A stretch of DNA of 64,000 nucleotides, from NCBI RefSeq assembly GCF_017562075.2, contig NC_054082.1, forward strand, positions 52,896,181 to 52,960,180, given 5' to 3'. This document shows, in pieces, positions 55,970 through 64,000 of this stretch. The notes beneath the pieces are model-generated. The model was not told where the DNA came from. It saw only the letters and a program-made list of their open reading frames with translations, and ran no database searches. This DNA comes from Anopheles merus. Lineage: Eukaryota > Arthropoda > Insecta > Diptera > Culicidae. Both the position numbers and the translations under genes were made by a program. How positions within the stretch are numbered: position 1 is the first letter of the stretch; every line of letters starts with the position of its first letter.

Positions 55970-56766
55970 GTGGTTGGTTCGGAGTTGCTGTGCTCATTCT
56001 GATACTAATATTCCTTTTTATGAATATATCATTTATAAAGAGCCAACTAGAATGTGATGAGAGTATTGTATCATCCTCAAATAAAACGTATGGAAATAAA
56101 ACTGTGAACTCAGCAGTTCCAAACTCTAAAGTGCGAAATTTACGCAATAAAACAAGAAATCAGACGCAACCAGGATCGTCAGTGCATCAAACTTATAAGA
56201 AATTACACAATTCACAGCAATTTTTGTGATTATCAATCATATTACGTCGATCCTAAACTACTATCCTAAACAGATAAATGAAGCGCTGTCTTCTTCTTCT
56301 TCTCTTTCTTTTTGGCACAACAACCGCTGTTGGTCAAGGCTTGCCTTATTTTCAGGCTAGTGAGTCCTACGTATGGGGGCACTGTCTATTCGGGGCTTGA
56401 GCCGACGACGGGCATGTTGGTACGTCGTACGAGTTGACGACTGTACCACCAAACCGGCGAAACACTGTAAGAAACACAAACATATCGTAAGATAGATCCA
56501 TCACAATAAAAAAGTTACATACAATGCCACCGTTGTATGCGATTTTTTGTTCATTTTTCTCTCAGTGTTTCATGTTTTTTAAATTTTTTATTTCAGATAT
56601 TTGGCCTTCTCTCGCTCATTCTTAGAATGATGTTAGCAACAATGACGAAACTAAACGTTCTGTCTCAAAAATACCTGAGAGAAATTGCTACTGTTTCTAT
56701 CTCCTAATGGCAAAGAACAAGCTGTGTTATCATGGTATAACATGTTTTCCAAAAACAACCACCTCT
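55970..56766 (+). pseudogene. Mucin-like family copy 5, SINE-interrupted relic
   Basis: Sequence from GGTGGTTGGTTCGGAGTTGC onward still encodes part of the anchor (LILIFLFMNISFIKSQLEC), then VRNLRNKTRNQTQPGSSV; the RKKR site is degraded. A SINE (56,290-56,458) interrupts exon 1. The intron is recognisable (CATATCGTAAGATAGATCC near 56,480; TTTTATTTCAG ending near 56,595) but longer than in other copies. Exon 2 keeps AAAGAACAAGCTGTGTTATC and the GGTATAACATGTTTTCC part of the Cys motif, but the first two cysteines are altered, and no Thr tail follows. The promoter is absent. Confidence 0.8.
56290..56458 (-). mobile_element. tRNA-derived SINE, A subfamily, internally deleted
   Basis: Lacks the CCCACTAGTGAAG..GACTTATTG part of other copies. 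It sits in exon 1 of mucin-like copy 5. Flanks GAAGCGCTGT and GAAACACTGT look like a diverged 10-bp duplication. Confidence 0.82.
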
Positions 56767-57594
56767 ATAGCAGCTGTGTCAAACTCATTTCATCAGAGGG
56801 CCGCAAGTACACATTTTCTGTGATTTGCGGGCCGCAAAGTTGATAATAAAAAATATACCCCAATATTTATATAAAATTGTTATACAAATTGACTTTTTGT
56901 GCTCCTCAGTTCAAATCTGGAATCGTGTGTTATGTACAAATTCGCGATGATATTTTTCTATGTGCTCTTTTGTTTTTGTTTTATGTGGCAACAAAATATG
57001 TTAAATGTACTTTCAAAGTCTTATACAATTTTTACCCTCCTTATTATTAAAATAGGATGTTTTTCATTAGTCGCGTTTTCACACGGGAGTTCTGCTAGAA
57101 AATATCTGTCAAAAACATTTTTTCACTGAGGTAGGGGAAGTCTAGCAGTCTGTGGAGATATTTTTCCAAGCAATCCAAGCTTTCCATCGCTGGATGAATA
57201 CCAAAAATGTTTGCATGTAATCTTTCGACAGATCAAGACAAAAATTGTAATAAATCGTGTTTAAACGTTAGTTTTCGCTAATTTCCAAGTCCCAAGTGTT
57301 CTGGTGGTGTATTATTTGTTTTGTGTCCCAGCCAGTTAGTATAACCGCGACTCGATGCTGTCGTGCAACTGACAGTATCGGACGTCTGAATGGCCGTTAA
57401 GGGCTTCGGGAGCGATCGGGCTACCGAGCGTAGAGCACTCGATCATAGACTACGATCCGACACACATAAAAGTCCCGTTAGCGCATATCTTTATTATATT
57501 AGAATATAAGTAAATGTTATTCTAACGCAAAAACGCAGAAAATCTCATGCTGGATATCTCAACAGAACTGTTATTCCTCGAACTCTTTTTCGAT
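56767..57594. other. Intergenic with hAT-like fragment
   Basis: At 56,768-56,850 CTGTGTCAAACTCATTTCAT with two GGGCCGCA motifs resembles one end of a hAT-type MITE. A GC-richer block at 57,320-57,480 (CGACTCGATGCTGTCGTGCA, GGGAGCGATCGGGCTACCG) stands out from the AT-rich surroundings but is not identified. No gene recognised. Confidence 0.45.
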
Positions 57595-57602
57595 ATCACA
57601 AT

Positions 57603-58255
57603 TAGTGTTGGGTAAAGTGCTGCTGTGCGCACTGTGCGCACAGCACACCATACTGTGCGCACAGCACAGCACAGTGCCTTAAGTGCTACCACAGTGCTAG
57701 CACTTTCGCACAGTGCTAGCACAGTGCTAGCACTTCCGCACAGTGCTAGCACAGTGCTAGCACTTCCGCACAGTGCTAGCACTTTCGCACAGTGCGCTCT
57801 CTGAGCACAGTGCGAAAGTGCTAGCACAGTGCTAGCACTTTCGCACAGTGCGCTCTCTGAGCACAGTGCGAAATGCTAGCACAGTGCTAGCATTTTCGCA
57901 CAGTGCGCTCTCTGAGCACAGTGCGAAAGTGCTAGCACAGTGCTAGCACTTCCGCACTGTGCTCAGAGAGCGCACTGTGCGAAAGTGCTAACACTGTGCT
58001 ACCACTTCCGCACTGTGCTCAGAGAGCGCACTGTGAGAAAGTGCTAGCACTGTGCTAGCACTTTCGCACTGTGCTCAGAGAGCGCACTGTGCGAAAGTGC
58101 TAGCACTGTGCTAGCACTGTGCGAAAGTGCTAGCACTGTGCTAGCACTTCCGCACTGGTTCCAAGTGCGCACTGTGCGCACAGTGCGCACAGCACACTAA
58201 AGGCAATGTGCGTGTGCGCACAGCACACTTAATTGTGCTACTTTACCCAACACTA
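57603..58255 (-). mobile_element. hAT-type MITE with 56-bp palindromic repeat (copy B, inverted array)
   Basis: Same ends as copy A in reverse orientation (TAGTGTTGGGTAAAG..CTTTACCCAACACTA), with a perfect 8-bp duplication ATCACAAT at 57595-57602 and 58256-58263. The array turns round in the middle: GCGCTCTCTG units at 57794, 57850 and 57905, then the reverse-complement unit CAGAGAGCGC at about 57963, 58020 and 58076, so most of the element is one large palindrome. Confidence 0.93.
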
Positions 58256-58263
58256 ATCACAAT

Positions 58264-58807
58264 GTGCTCTGATAACGGCTCAAATATTGAATCAACGTGG
58301 TACATGGTACAAAAAAGGACGGGTTTCTAAGGTTAACAATTTGATACAAGAGCGACTGAAATTAAACCACAACTGTGTTCTATAGACAGAAAGGGATCGT
58401 TCCATTAGGGGTTTCAATCTTATACGGGTATGTGATTTGATTATACGACTTAACGACTGTATCATGAGAAGAACCCTTCGCTTATCAGTACAAAATATTT
58501 GTGTTATTCCTTTTTTAGTATTTAAGCATTTACTTTTAATTAATATTAAAGACCATGTCGATGGACCGACACATGCAATAAAAAAAACGAAAAAAAAGTT
58601 CCTGGATTGTATGCGTAGAGTGAACTGCTTAGATTGGTTTTCGGGAAACCTATATTTAATATTTGAAGAACCTAACCGGGTTTGAGCTGCAACCTGCGAT
58701 CAAACATCGAGACTCGGATTCATTCACCGCAATAAACTTACTTACGGGGCACGTACGTGCGTAGAGATACTGCAGCGTACGCACGCCACCCTAATCAATG
58801 GATACTG
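58264..58807. other. 5' flank of the orphan secreted-protein gene
   Basis: No other gene recognised; the 82-residue + frame at 58437-58685 has no motif. Confidence 0.45.
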
Positions 58808-58814
58808 TTCAGTT
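58808..58814 (+). promoter_or_regulatory. Candidate initiator (TTCAGTT)
   Basis: Matches the arthropod Inr consensus TCAGT/TCAKTY, 30 bp before the ATG at 58841. No TATA box is evident about 30 bp upstream. This implies a very short 5' UTR. Confidence 0.4.
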
Positions 58815-58840
58815 TCTTTGCGACCGTCGTCTAGAACAGA

Positions 58841-60736
58841 ATGAACACAATGTTACTGATGATATTAACGCTTGTCGTGCAGCTCTCTGCCAAAACCTTG
58901 TCGGCGAGTCTACCCGTATACGTGAAACATCCGTTTAGTTATAAAGTGCAGCGCAGTTGGAGAAGTGGAACATTCAATTTCGATAGTGCACAGTTTGAGC
59001 CTACCGAGTGGGAATGGCAAAGAACCATGAAAAAACCAATCATCCAGCGTCGACGATTTCCGTCATTCAAGAAACTGGAAGTAAAGCCTAAATTGTTGTG
59101 GAAAGTAGAAAACCGTTATGAGGACTATGACTCGCTAATGGAGATGGAGGATCATGTGGTCATAAGCCCGGAGCGGAAGTTGTGTAAGTACGGAGCGGAA
59201 TGTTCCGAACATTACGAAAACTCAAGCAAGCACGGTGTAAAACAGACTCCTTCGTTACTGGACAACGTTTTTGCGATTAAGCAGACCAAAGATAACCTTG
59301 AGACAGCTGTTGCCAACTCCCATCAAAACCATGCAGAACAACATTCATATGATAGTGAAGAGCTACGGAACGATTCAGATGAATGCATATGTGAAATCTG
59401 TGGAGGAATTATAACGACCACGCAGATGTCGATTTTGACGAATGATTTATCAGCACAACCCAGCAATCAAGTCTTATCCATTGAGCTACACCAAGCAACC
59501 GAAGAGAACAGTGAGACAATCAATGTTCCCAGCAATCCGCAAGCACATGTCGGTCGATATCCGTATGCATACCGACAACAAACACTCGAAACGATGTCCA
59601 CTAAACAATCAACACCATCGTTTACGACGAGCCTTATAGATATTTCCTCCTCCCTAGCCCGGTCATTTGACGACAGAAAAAAACGAAGTGATAACTTAGA
59701 TGGAGAAAGGATTGGCAATGATCGTTACACATTGAAAAGAAAAACGGATAGGTTATCTTCCGTTTCGAGTGAGCACAATACTAATCCTAACACCATGCTA
59801 TGTTCCCCGCACGTTCCCGTGGGTTCAACGCTTTCATCAACTAGCAACATAGCTATTGATGTTTCAAGTTCTTCTGCGCAAGTGATATCTACCACGCCAA
59901 TAATAGAAGTATTACTTCCAGCGAACATTACCTCTACGACTATACCTAATACAATCATGGGGAGCACTCCAAAAGCAATGGAGAAATTAACACTTAACGA
60001 AACACAAACAACAGCGGTTACGAGAACGGTTGTTTTAAATTCAACTGACGTCTTAACGAAAGAAGACCTTGTGAAAAATGATTTGGAAGTAAAACCAACC
60101 TGTGGTACACTACTATCGATGAATGAACACAACGAATCGATGGTTGAATGTACAACGCAAGAACCGATCGTTATAGTGGCTTATACGCCGGAAACAATCG
60201 TGGAAGCATCTACTATGTTTGTGAAGCGTACGACACAAGTGGCGACGATTAAAGCAAGTAATTTATTTAATTATTTAGATGGTATTGTTTCAACTAATTT
60301 AACATTAAGAGTGAAAAACAGTAAATTATTGTTTGCCAACGAGACATCCACTGTGAAAATCGATGTTACTCCAGATAATTCGTTGAAGGTATTAATGGAA
60401 ACAACAGAAACAACGACCATCCTTAATGTTACTATCACAACGCAAAGTACAGTTATAGTGACAGACGGTTTCCCGAAATCCATAAACTTTGCAAAAGACC
60501 ATGAAGAGAATGATGAAAAAGAAGTTGTCGAAGAAGAAGAAGAAAATATAGTAGAAGAAAAAGAAAAAGAATTGCCCAAGCAAGATGGAATATTTGCCAT
60601 CCTTAATTACATTATCTCTGCTTTACTGCAATCCATTCTGCGCTCAATTGTATATCTGTTTACGGATACTTCTTCCACTCTCTCCCATGAGATAACGTCC
60701 TCACGAGAAACGATAAATGAAAACTGTCTGCGATGA
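58841..60736 (+). CDS. Orphan Thr/Ser-rich secreted or membrane protein, 631 residues
   Basis: A single uninterrupted ORF in repeat-rich DNA, with ATG at 58841 and TGA at the end. The N-terminus is a signal peptide (MNTMLLMILTLVVQLSAKTL). A basic/aromatic region follows (VQRSWRSGTF, EWEWQRTMKKPIIQRRRF), then a few Cys in pairs (CKYGAEC; CICEICGG near 185), then a long Ser/Thr-rich stretch with many N-glycosylation sequons (for example NITS, NETQ, NSTD, NVTI). Near the C-terminus lies a strongly acidic segment (EVVEEEEENIVEEKEKE), followed by a hydrophobic helix (IFAILNYIISALLQSILRSI) and a short Ser/Thr tail. It could be a type I membrane protein or a secreted protein with an amphipathic C-terminal helix. 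It has no sequence similarity I can see to the mucin-like family nearby, and I do not recognise it. Conserved reading frame over 1.9 kb argues that it is real. Confidence 0.75.
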   Translation: MNTMLLMILTLVVQLSAKTLSASLPVYVKHPFSYKVQRSWRSGTFNFDSAQFEPTEWEWQRTMKKPIIQRRRFPSFKKLEVKPKLLWKVENRYEDYDSLMEMEDHVVISPERKLCKYGAECSEHYENSSKHGVKQTPSLLDNVFAIKQTKDNLETAVANSHQNHAEQHSYDSEELRNDSDECICEICGGIITTTQMSILTNDLSAQPSNQVLSIELHQATEENSETINVPSNPQAHVGRYPYAYRQQTLETMSTKQSTPSFTTSLIDISSSLARSFDDRKKRSDNLDGERIGNDRYTLKRKTDRLSSVSSEHNTNPNTMLCSPHVPVGSTLSSTSNIAIDVSSSSAQVISTTPIIEVLLPANITSTTIPNTIMGSTPKAMEKLTLNETQTTAVTRTVVLNSTDVLTKEDLVKNDLEVKPTCGTLLSMNEHNESMVECTTQEPIVIVAYTPETIVEASTMFVKRTTQVATIKASNLFNYLDGIVSTNLTLRVKNSKLLFANETSTVKIDVTPDNSLKVLMETTETTTILNVTITTQSTVIVTDGFPKSINFAKDHEENDEKEVVEEEEENIVEEKEKELPKQDGIFAILNYIISALLQSILRSIVYLFTDTSSTLSHEITSSRETINENCLR

Positions 60737-61067
60737 TGTATATTTTTCAGTATCATTGGGCCACAACACGATTATATAACTATGAGCAAACTTTAGCATC
60801 TGTTACATGGCCTGTAATTAAACTAATAGGATTGAGGTTAATGTTAATATAGATATAGCAGAAGTTTTCTACAACATCATATGAGTTCTTAGTTACTTAG
60901 GCTTCGACCATGTTCCAAAGATTCAATGCACCAAAATGCGCTATGTGCATTGAATCTAGCTATATGTTGAAGACACGAAACGATATTTGTTTCATTCGTA
61001 AAATACATTATAAATAACGCTCCGGTGTTAACAACGAATTTTGTATTCAGTAAGTAGCTGAAGAGTG
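60737..61067. other. 3' flank of the orphan gene
   Basis: Contains an ATTAAA variant hexamer near 60,817. No gene recognised. Confidence 0.4.
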
Positions 61068-61277
61068 TCGCGGTACTTTAGTCGAAAAGTACGACTTAGC
61101 AACATGCCTGTCTTGGGTTCAAGCCCAGAATTAACCGTGCCCCCATACGTAGGACTGACTATCCTGCTATGGGGAGTAACCAATGAGTCAGTGAAAGCCA
61201 AACTCCATTTAACTAGTGGTACGGGACAGGCTTTGATCGACAACGGTTGTTGTGCCAAAAATATTAGGAAGAAGTAC
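61068..61277 (+). mobile_element. tRNA-derived SINE, A subfamily, diverged
   Basis: GGGTTCAAGCCCAGAATTAA (box B), CATACGTAGGACTGACTATC, GTCAGTGAAAGCC and CGGTTGTTGTGCCAAAAATA in order. The head is diverged. Confidence 0.82.
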
Positions 61278-62634
61278 CTGGAGCGACATTCAACTAGGTT
61301 TCTTTCAACATCACATTTCGAAAGTTTAGTCAAAAGAAAATATTATTTAATTTATCAATGCAATGATGCCTTAAAACCGTGTATATAACAACAAACAGTC
61401 TTCCATGCGCTTATGTAGAATAGCGAGAAGAGAAGTGTTTTAAGATAGGAACGGTAGGAAATGATATTAAACACCTTTTTTTATTAAATAAACGATAATC
61501 TCCGATAATACACGGTAATAAAAGCACTATACATTTGATTGTCCGTGATGCTAAACAGATATAACTTTACTTCTGGTGGTACTTCTGGTAATGGCCGAAA
61601 CGTATAACGCCGTATAACTAACTCTAACATTTTCCTTCTTTTATCTGGCCTTTCTTTTGCAAAAACAAAGTCACACTACCGTTTAGAAAATGTGAAACAA
61701 AAACTAAAAATCGGAGGTTATTTAAACATTCCCAACTTATTTAAATCACCTGTTCAACTTGACAATAGATTAGGGGTCGGCAAACATTCTGACTAAAAGA
61801 GCCAAATGCTACAACAATGTTCTTAGAAGTTATAGGTGAAGAGTTAACCGTCATGTGTACGACTCCCGGCACCGGAGCCGACTCCGCATCTACAGCTCCG
61901 GAGCCGGTGGCGAATCAATGGCTCCAGAGCCGGCTGCGAATCCACGGCTCCGGACCAACGGCTCTGGACTAACGTTTCAATAGTAACGGCATTGTGGGAT
62001 AGCGTAAAAAATAGATCTATCTTCTCGCAAGTGTAGATATCACCCGATGTGATTGTGTGATTGTTGGACAATGTTCAAAAATTATCCATTTTTTTTTATA
62101 ATTCATTTCAACATTATTTATTCAGCTATTTACGGATCTTCCCGATTGAAACTTAATTGAAAAGGATTTATTTTGGTGCAATCTGTTAGAACTGGCTCAG
62201 TTGAGTTCGAGCGGAGCTGGCTACGGAACCGACTTTGAAATTGTCAGGAGCCGGTCAAAACCGGTTAAAAAAAAATATAATAAGCATATCTTATAGATCG
62301 TCAACATATATTTTTAAACAACAAGCAAATCAACTGGAAAATTCATAGAACTTTTGAAAGAACCGTAAGTAAAACTAAACCGTAAGTAAACTAAAGAAAA
62401 AGACATAAGTATCTACTCAAAACTTGCAGCCTGGCCGGTTGGGGTGTTGGAGTTACAGCACATTTTTGATTGAAAAGAATATTGATAGGATTTTAAAATT
62501 ATAATTTTACTACGCTATGTTTTAAAACATTATTATGATCCTACAAAACAGTTTTCTTTCAAATCCAACAAGTACTTCGAAAGATATACGCTTTTAACCA
62601 AAAAAAAACATTATTCTTTCATTCAAAATGTATG
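61278..62634. other. Intergenic with MITE end and GGAGCCGG-rich blocks
   Basis: TAGGGGTCGGCAAACATTCT at 61,771 looks like one end of a hAT-type element; its partner end was not found. GGAGCCGGCTCC-type repeats at 61,865-61,975 and 62,205-62,265. No gene recognised. Confidence 0.45.
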
Positions 62635-62645
62635 ACCTACCCGGG

Positions 62646-62830
62646 ATGGGGCGGTCCCGTGGTACAGTCGTCAACTCGAACGACTCAATAACATGCTCGT
62701 CATGGGTTCAAGCCCAGAATGGACCATCCCCCCGTAGCAAGGATTGATTATCCGGCTACGTGGTAATGAATTAAGTCTCGAAAGCCTGTATAGGCCGGCA
62801 TGTCCGCGTAGGACGTTACGCCAAATAGAA
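62646..62830 (+). mobile_element. tRNA-derived SINE, B subfamily, with ~10-bp target duplication
   Basis: Head GGGGCGGTCCCGTGGTACAG, box B GGGTTCAAGCCC. Flanks GACCTACCCGG (62635-62645) and GACCTACCCAG (62831-62841) differ at one base. Nearly the same sequence as the 40.4-kb copy. Confidence 0.88.
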
Positions 62831-62841
62831 GACCTACCCAG

Positions 62842-63370
62842 GTAGGCGGTTGTACGGTTACGTAGAGTTTTTTCGTCGTACATAAGACGGTTAAATAGAA
62901 AACTCGAGATTTAATATGGTTAAAAGTTTTACGAAATATACGAGCGCAAAACAGACACTCTCTTGACAGCGAAGCTGGCGAGCCCTACTTTGCCGGTCGC
63001 TGCAATAGACCATACCGCACGTGAGGTAACGGCTGTGTACGTGCTCTTGAAGGAGACGGTTGTGTACGGCTGATAATCAGTGATAATACGACCGATCGAG
63101 GAAACTGTCACGGTACAGTATGGCGGTTCCGGTTTAGTTACCGTTCTGCAGAAAAACATTCGACTTCTGATCTGAAATGGGCGTGTTCCGCGCCGTTACG
63201 TTCAAGGAAGCGTGCTCTGACATATTTTGTTTACGGTAGCGAGAGCGGTTACAATATCGGACATAATCAGCCGTACCGGCGAACTCGTTCGTTCCCGGGA
63301 ACGTTCGCCGCGACGCTCATTTTCACTCATTCCATAGCCCTCTATGATCAACAATTAGAAAACCGTCTAG
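62842..63370. other. Intergenic, nothing recognised
   Basis: Moderately GC-rich sequence; the minus frame 62929-63159 has no motif. Confidence 0.4.
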
Positions 63371-63917
63371 GGGGCCCTTTCCGTTTTAAGATCGAAGGCT
63401 TAAATTTCAGCCATGCAGCTGTTTGCATTATATAGCAGTTTTCTAGCAGCTATCTAACTGGGTACAATATACAGGTGGACTTATCCCAAGGTGTATAAAT
63501 TTAGAACGCTGATTTTAAACGTTTCTGTTTCTGAATGAAGATTTTAAGATTATTTTGTATATTCGCCAAGCCTCCAGAAAGCTTGTTTGAACAAAAGTTT
63601 TCAACCATCCTGTTAAAAAGTGATATTTTAATTTGGTTATAAAAACATGCTATGAGACCACCTGGAGTACATAAACTTTGAATTTGTAGTCCATCACCTG
63701 AACTCTTTATTTCACCTTGGGATAAATGTAAACATCACCTTGTTTTGCCATTTTTCGAACAGGTACCCGAATCTAATTCTAGCTTTGAGGATAGAATAAT
63801 CTAAACAGAAAATTTCAAGCTAGTTTTGTATGTGGTTTTGTATGGAGTGTTTACATGATTTCAGCCTCCAACTGTCAAATCACATACAAAAAACTGACTA
63901 GAATCGTGAAGGGCCCC
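63371..63917 (+). mobile_element. MITE with GGGGCCCTT ends and 3-bp duplication (copy 3)
   Basis: Starts GGGGCCCTTTCCG and ends GTGAAGGGCCCC, flanked by TAG at 63368-63370 and 63918-63920. It is close to the 28.6-kb copy in sequence and orientation (CCAAGCCTCCAGAAAGCTTG, ATGAGACCACCTGGAGTACA). Confidence 0.87.
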
Positions 63918-64000
63918 TAGGTTTTGTTCTGCCCAATCTAGTGGTACAACCCTGTCCACTCATGATCGACGAATGTTTTTCGACGGATGAGTTCACCGGT

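Overview
The window looks like insect nuclear DNA, most likely from a mosquito and probably an anopheline. The pointers are genes with short GT-AG introns of about 70-90 bp, a yellow/major-royal-jelly gene, an insect-type REJ/GPS receptor gene, tRNA-derived SINEs, non-LTR retrotransposons and many MITEs. This assignment is inference: no marker gene fixes the species.

Layout. Positions 1-18,000 are gene-rich. (i) A Ser/Thr-rich protein with C-terminal PDZ-like repeats runs on + from an exon at 1705 to 6642; its 2.3-kb intron contains a complete single-exon gene on the other strand (3122-4054, DUF4485-like). (ii) A yellow-family secreted protein lies on the minus strand (8398-9921) with three introns. 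(iii) A 1,170-residue type I membrane protein with a REJ-like region and a GPS motif is encoded on + in five exons (13744-17654).

From about 18 kb to the end the DNA is AT-richer and dominated by repeats. Into it is set a dispersed family of two-exon genes encoding short type II membrane, mucin-like proteins: an N-terminal anchor, an RKKR proprotein-convertase-like site, a four-cysteine motif and a long Thr/Pro tail. Five copies are visible (19.4-23.1, 29.65-31.05, 40.77-42.04, 50.25-51.19 and 55.97-56.77 kb). Four share a TATA box and an upstream 22-bp block at a fixed 34-bp spacing. Only the 40.8-41.9 kb copy is fully open (355 residues when spliced). Two share a frameshift in an A7 tract, one of these also carries a retrotransposon in its second exon, one has a T-tract frameshift, and the last is a SINE-interrupted relic. 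A separate intact ORF (58841-60736) encodes a 631-residue secreted or membrane Thr/Ser-rich orphan protein.

The mobile elements include relics of two kinds of non-LTR retrotransposon, two tRNA-derived SINE subfamilies (several with target-site duplications), and five MITE-like groups: hAT-type with 8-bp duplications, a 3-bp-duplication family in three copies, pogo/Tigger-like TA elements in three copies, and foldback or long-inverted-repeat elements. The most unusual is a hAT-type MITE present twice whose interior is a 56-bp tandem repeat built on the palindrome GTGCTAGCAC.

No operon-like organisation is expected or seen. The five genes of the left part appear functionally unrelated; the mucin-like family is the only set whose members clearly belong together.
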